Below are positions 61,892-64,000 of a stretch of DNA of 64,000 bases, piece after piece (within the stretch, counting starts at the first letter, position 1; every line of letters begins with the position of its first letter). This stretch comes from Clostridium sp. BSD9I1 (GTDB lineage: Bacteria > Bacillota > Clostridia > Clostridiales > Clostridiaceae). The DNA lies in assembly GCF_900185645.1 (NCBI RefSeq), contig NZ_FYAM01000011.1, positions 62,001 through 126,000 on the forward strand. Reading direction: 5' to 3'. Both the position numbers and the translations under genes were made by a program. The notes under the pieces were generated by a model. The model did no database searches and was not told the origin of the DNA. It saw only the letters and a program-made list of their open reading frames with translations.

Positions 61892-63238
61892 TTAAAATGA
61901 TACTTTCATGAACAACGCAATTATACATAATATTGTTGCAAATGGTACGTAAAGGTATCTGCCCACATTATACCATAAATCACCTTGTTTCTTCTTAGCA
62001 CCTAAGTTAATTTCATTAATTAAATCTTCCTTTTTCATAATCCAGAACCAAGATATGGCACCTAAAGTTGCTCCAATTGGAATAATATATATAGATATAA
62101 TATCCATCCATGGTCCCCATTTGAATATAGGCTCCATATTAATACCTATACCAAAACAAATTATGCAAAGCAATATTAACATAGGAATACGTTTTAATTT
62201 AGGAAATTTATGCATTAATGATTCTCCAACTACTTCAAACATATTTTGTAGGGAGCTTACTCCACCAAATACTACTGCGGTAAATAATATTATTGCAAAT
62301 ATTCTACCTCCTGGTATGTCTTGTAGTATTTTAGGTAAAGTTACAAAAAGAAGTCCTGGTCCTGATCCCACATCTACATTATATGCAAAACAAGCAGGTA
62401 TAATAACTAATGCCGCTACTATTGCTGCAATTGTGTCAAATATAGCAGTATTTTTTGCACCATCTATGATATCTTCATCATCTGATAGATATGCACCATA
62501 TACAATCATTCCACTGCCAGTTACAGATAGTGAGAAAAATGCTTGTCCCATAGCCCAAACCCAAATCATTGGGTCTTTTAAAAATTCCCACCTTGGTATA
62601 AACATGAATTTATATCCTTCTACTGAACCTGGTAAAAAAGCCACACGAACAGCAAGAACTAAAAATAGTATAAAAAACAATGGCATCATAATCTTATTAG
62701 ATTTCTCAATACTATCTGCACCAAGTGTCAATGTAAGTAATGTTCCAATAACAACTATTATATGATATGGTACAACTGAATAATCTGTCATAGAAAATGA
62801 CTCAAACCACATACCTGTGTCTACAGTCATAAGAGTACCTGTAATAGATTGTGCCAATCCTTTAAGTACGTATGAAATAATTACTGCATATCCTATTGCT
62901 ATACACATAGAACCTGCAAGCGGAATCCATCCCACAATTTTCCCAATGCCTTCCTTGCCGCCAGATTTCCAGGCATTTTCATAAGCACCAAGTGTACCAG
63001 TTTTTGCTCTACGACCAATTGCATATTCTGCAGAAAGCCCTATATAGCTAAAAATGGCTATAAATATAAGATAAGCTACTAAAAATGCTCCACCACCGCT
63101 GCTACCTAATTTGTAAGGGAATCCCCAAACATTGGCCATACCCACGGCGGAACCTACACACGCTAATATAAATCCCCATTTAGATTGGAACTTAGCTGTC
63201 TTTTGCGTTTGAGTATTTTGAGTAACTTCAGTATTCAT
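61892..63238 (-). CDS. Sodium-dependent amino acid symporter (NSS/SNF family), probably tyrosine
   Basis: 448 residues from ATG 63238 (GGAGG six bases upstream). About 11-12 helices; the N-terminal GFILACVGSAVGMANVWGFPYKLGSSGGGAFL is the NSS sodium/substrate site in TM1 (positions about 24-58). The 11-helix bacterial form includes TnaT and Tyt1. It lies downstream of a tyrosine phenol-lyase gene on the same strand, so tyrosine uptake is the simplest assignment. Confidence 0.88.
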   Translation of the reverse strand: MNTEVTQNTQTQKTAKFQSKWGFILACVGSAVGMANVWGFPYKLGSSGGGAFLVAYLIFIAIFSYIGLSAEYAIGRRAKTGTLGAYENAWKSGGKEGIGKIVGWIPLAGSMCIAIGYAVIISYVLKGLAQSITGTLMTVDTGMWFESFSMTDYSVVPYHIIVVIGTLLTLTLGADSIEKSNKIMMPLFFILFLVLAVRVAFLPGSVEGYKFMFIPRWEFLKDPMIWVWAMGQAFFSLSVTGSGMIVYGAYLSDDEDIIDGAKNTAIFDTIAAIVAALVIIPACFAYNVDVGSGPGLLFVTLPKILQDIPGGRIFAIILFTAVVFGGVSSLQNMFEVVGESLMHKFPKLKRIPMLILLCIICFGIGINMEPIFKWGPWMDIISIYIIPIGATLGAISWFWIMKKEDLINEINLGAKKKQGDLWYNVGRYLYVPFATILCIIALFMKVSF

Positions 63239-63330
63239 ACATCTCCTCCCCATTTTTCACCCCTATAATAGGAGTCATTATAAAGTAGTATCCTTTTGTA
63301 ATCAACATACCTTTTTATACCATACTTATA

Positions 63331-63367
63331 TTCTATATTATCAAGCATGAAGCCTGATAATATAGAA
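63331..63367. terminator. Long AT-rich hairpin between tyrosine phenol-lyase and the symporter
   Basis: TTCTATATTATCA pairs perfectly (13 bp) with TGATAATATAGAA around an 11-base loop. No clean U-run on the minus strand, so it may be a partial terminator or processing site. A TATGGTATAAA extended -10-like element lies just after it and could start a separate symporter transcript. Confidence 0.5.
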
Positions 63368-63386
63368 TAATAAATTTTTACTCCTA

Positions 63387-64000
<614 letters not shown>

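Overview
The window is AT-rich, with strong GGAGG/GGGGG ribosome binding sites, TTGACA/TATAAT promoters, U-tailed terminators, a tandem glycine riboswitch, a BirA-type biotin operator and monoderm-style envelope genes. Together these point to an anaerobic, spore-forming Clostridium-like Firmicute. The species cannot be named from the sequence alone.

Layout. 0.3-1.3 kb: two small membrane proteins, the first frameshifted. 1.5-9 kb: an amino-acid/thiol block with two near-duplicate MalY/PatB C-S lyases, an APC permease, a divergent MarR regulator, a thioredoxin-fold protein and a DUF401 permease; several share two palindromic elements. 9.4-15.2 kb: an exported M14 carboxypeptidase, a lone M50 protease, a Staygreen-family protein, and a membrane transporter with an M20 amidohydrolase. 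15.3-25.8 kb: one minus-strand exopolysaccharide operon (VTC polyphosphate polymerase, DUF4956, CotH kinase, a small membrane protein, MBOAT and AlgJ-like acetylation proteins, an MBL protein, a PilZ-tailed cellulose synthase, a GH5 endoglucanase). 26-37.8 kb: a DMT transporter behind two complete glycine riboswitches, then housekeeping and signalling genes (YjdM, peroxiredoxin, DegV, GGDEF, PAS kinase, GerMN/Gmad2 lipoprotein, a long PRPP synthetase, DUF3243, SstT).

37.9-57.3 kb is the most interesting part. It is an approximately 16.7-kb minus-strand operon preceded by a transmembrane AraC-type regulator. The order is a ribose-type ABC importer, archaeal-type (type II) GAPDH, archaeal-type PGK, split transketolase, iolB, iolD, iolE, iolG, an SDR, an inosose-isomerase-like TIM barrel, a LarA-family racemase and 6-phosphofructokinase. 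The upper inositol pathway (IolG, E, D, B) is present, but the usual lower pathway (IolC kinase, IolJ aldolase, IolA dehydrogenase) is absent. I infer an alternative lower pathway. Transketolase would cleave unphosphorylated 5-dehydro-2-deoxy-D-gluconate (a D-threo ketose) and pass its C2 unit to glyceraldehyde-3-P, giving xylulose-5-P and D-malate semialdehyde, the carboxylate analogue of D-glyceraldehyde-3-P. The GAPDH and PGK paralogues would oxidise this through malyl phosphate to D-malate with ATP formation. The LarA homologue would racemise D-malate to L-malate, and phosphofructokinase would return the C2 carbon through the pentose-phosphate pool. This fits every unusual gene in the operon but is untested.

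57.5-64 kb: a TetR regulator with a truncated CDP-alcohol phosphatidyltransferase sharing its operator, a subtilisin, bioB under a BirA box, a GntR/FCD regulator, and a sodium symporter next to tyrosine phenol-lyase, which runs off the right edge.
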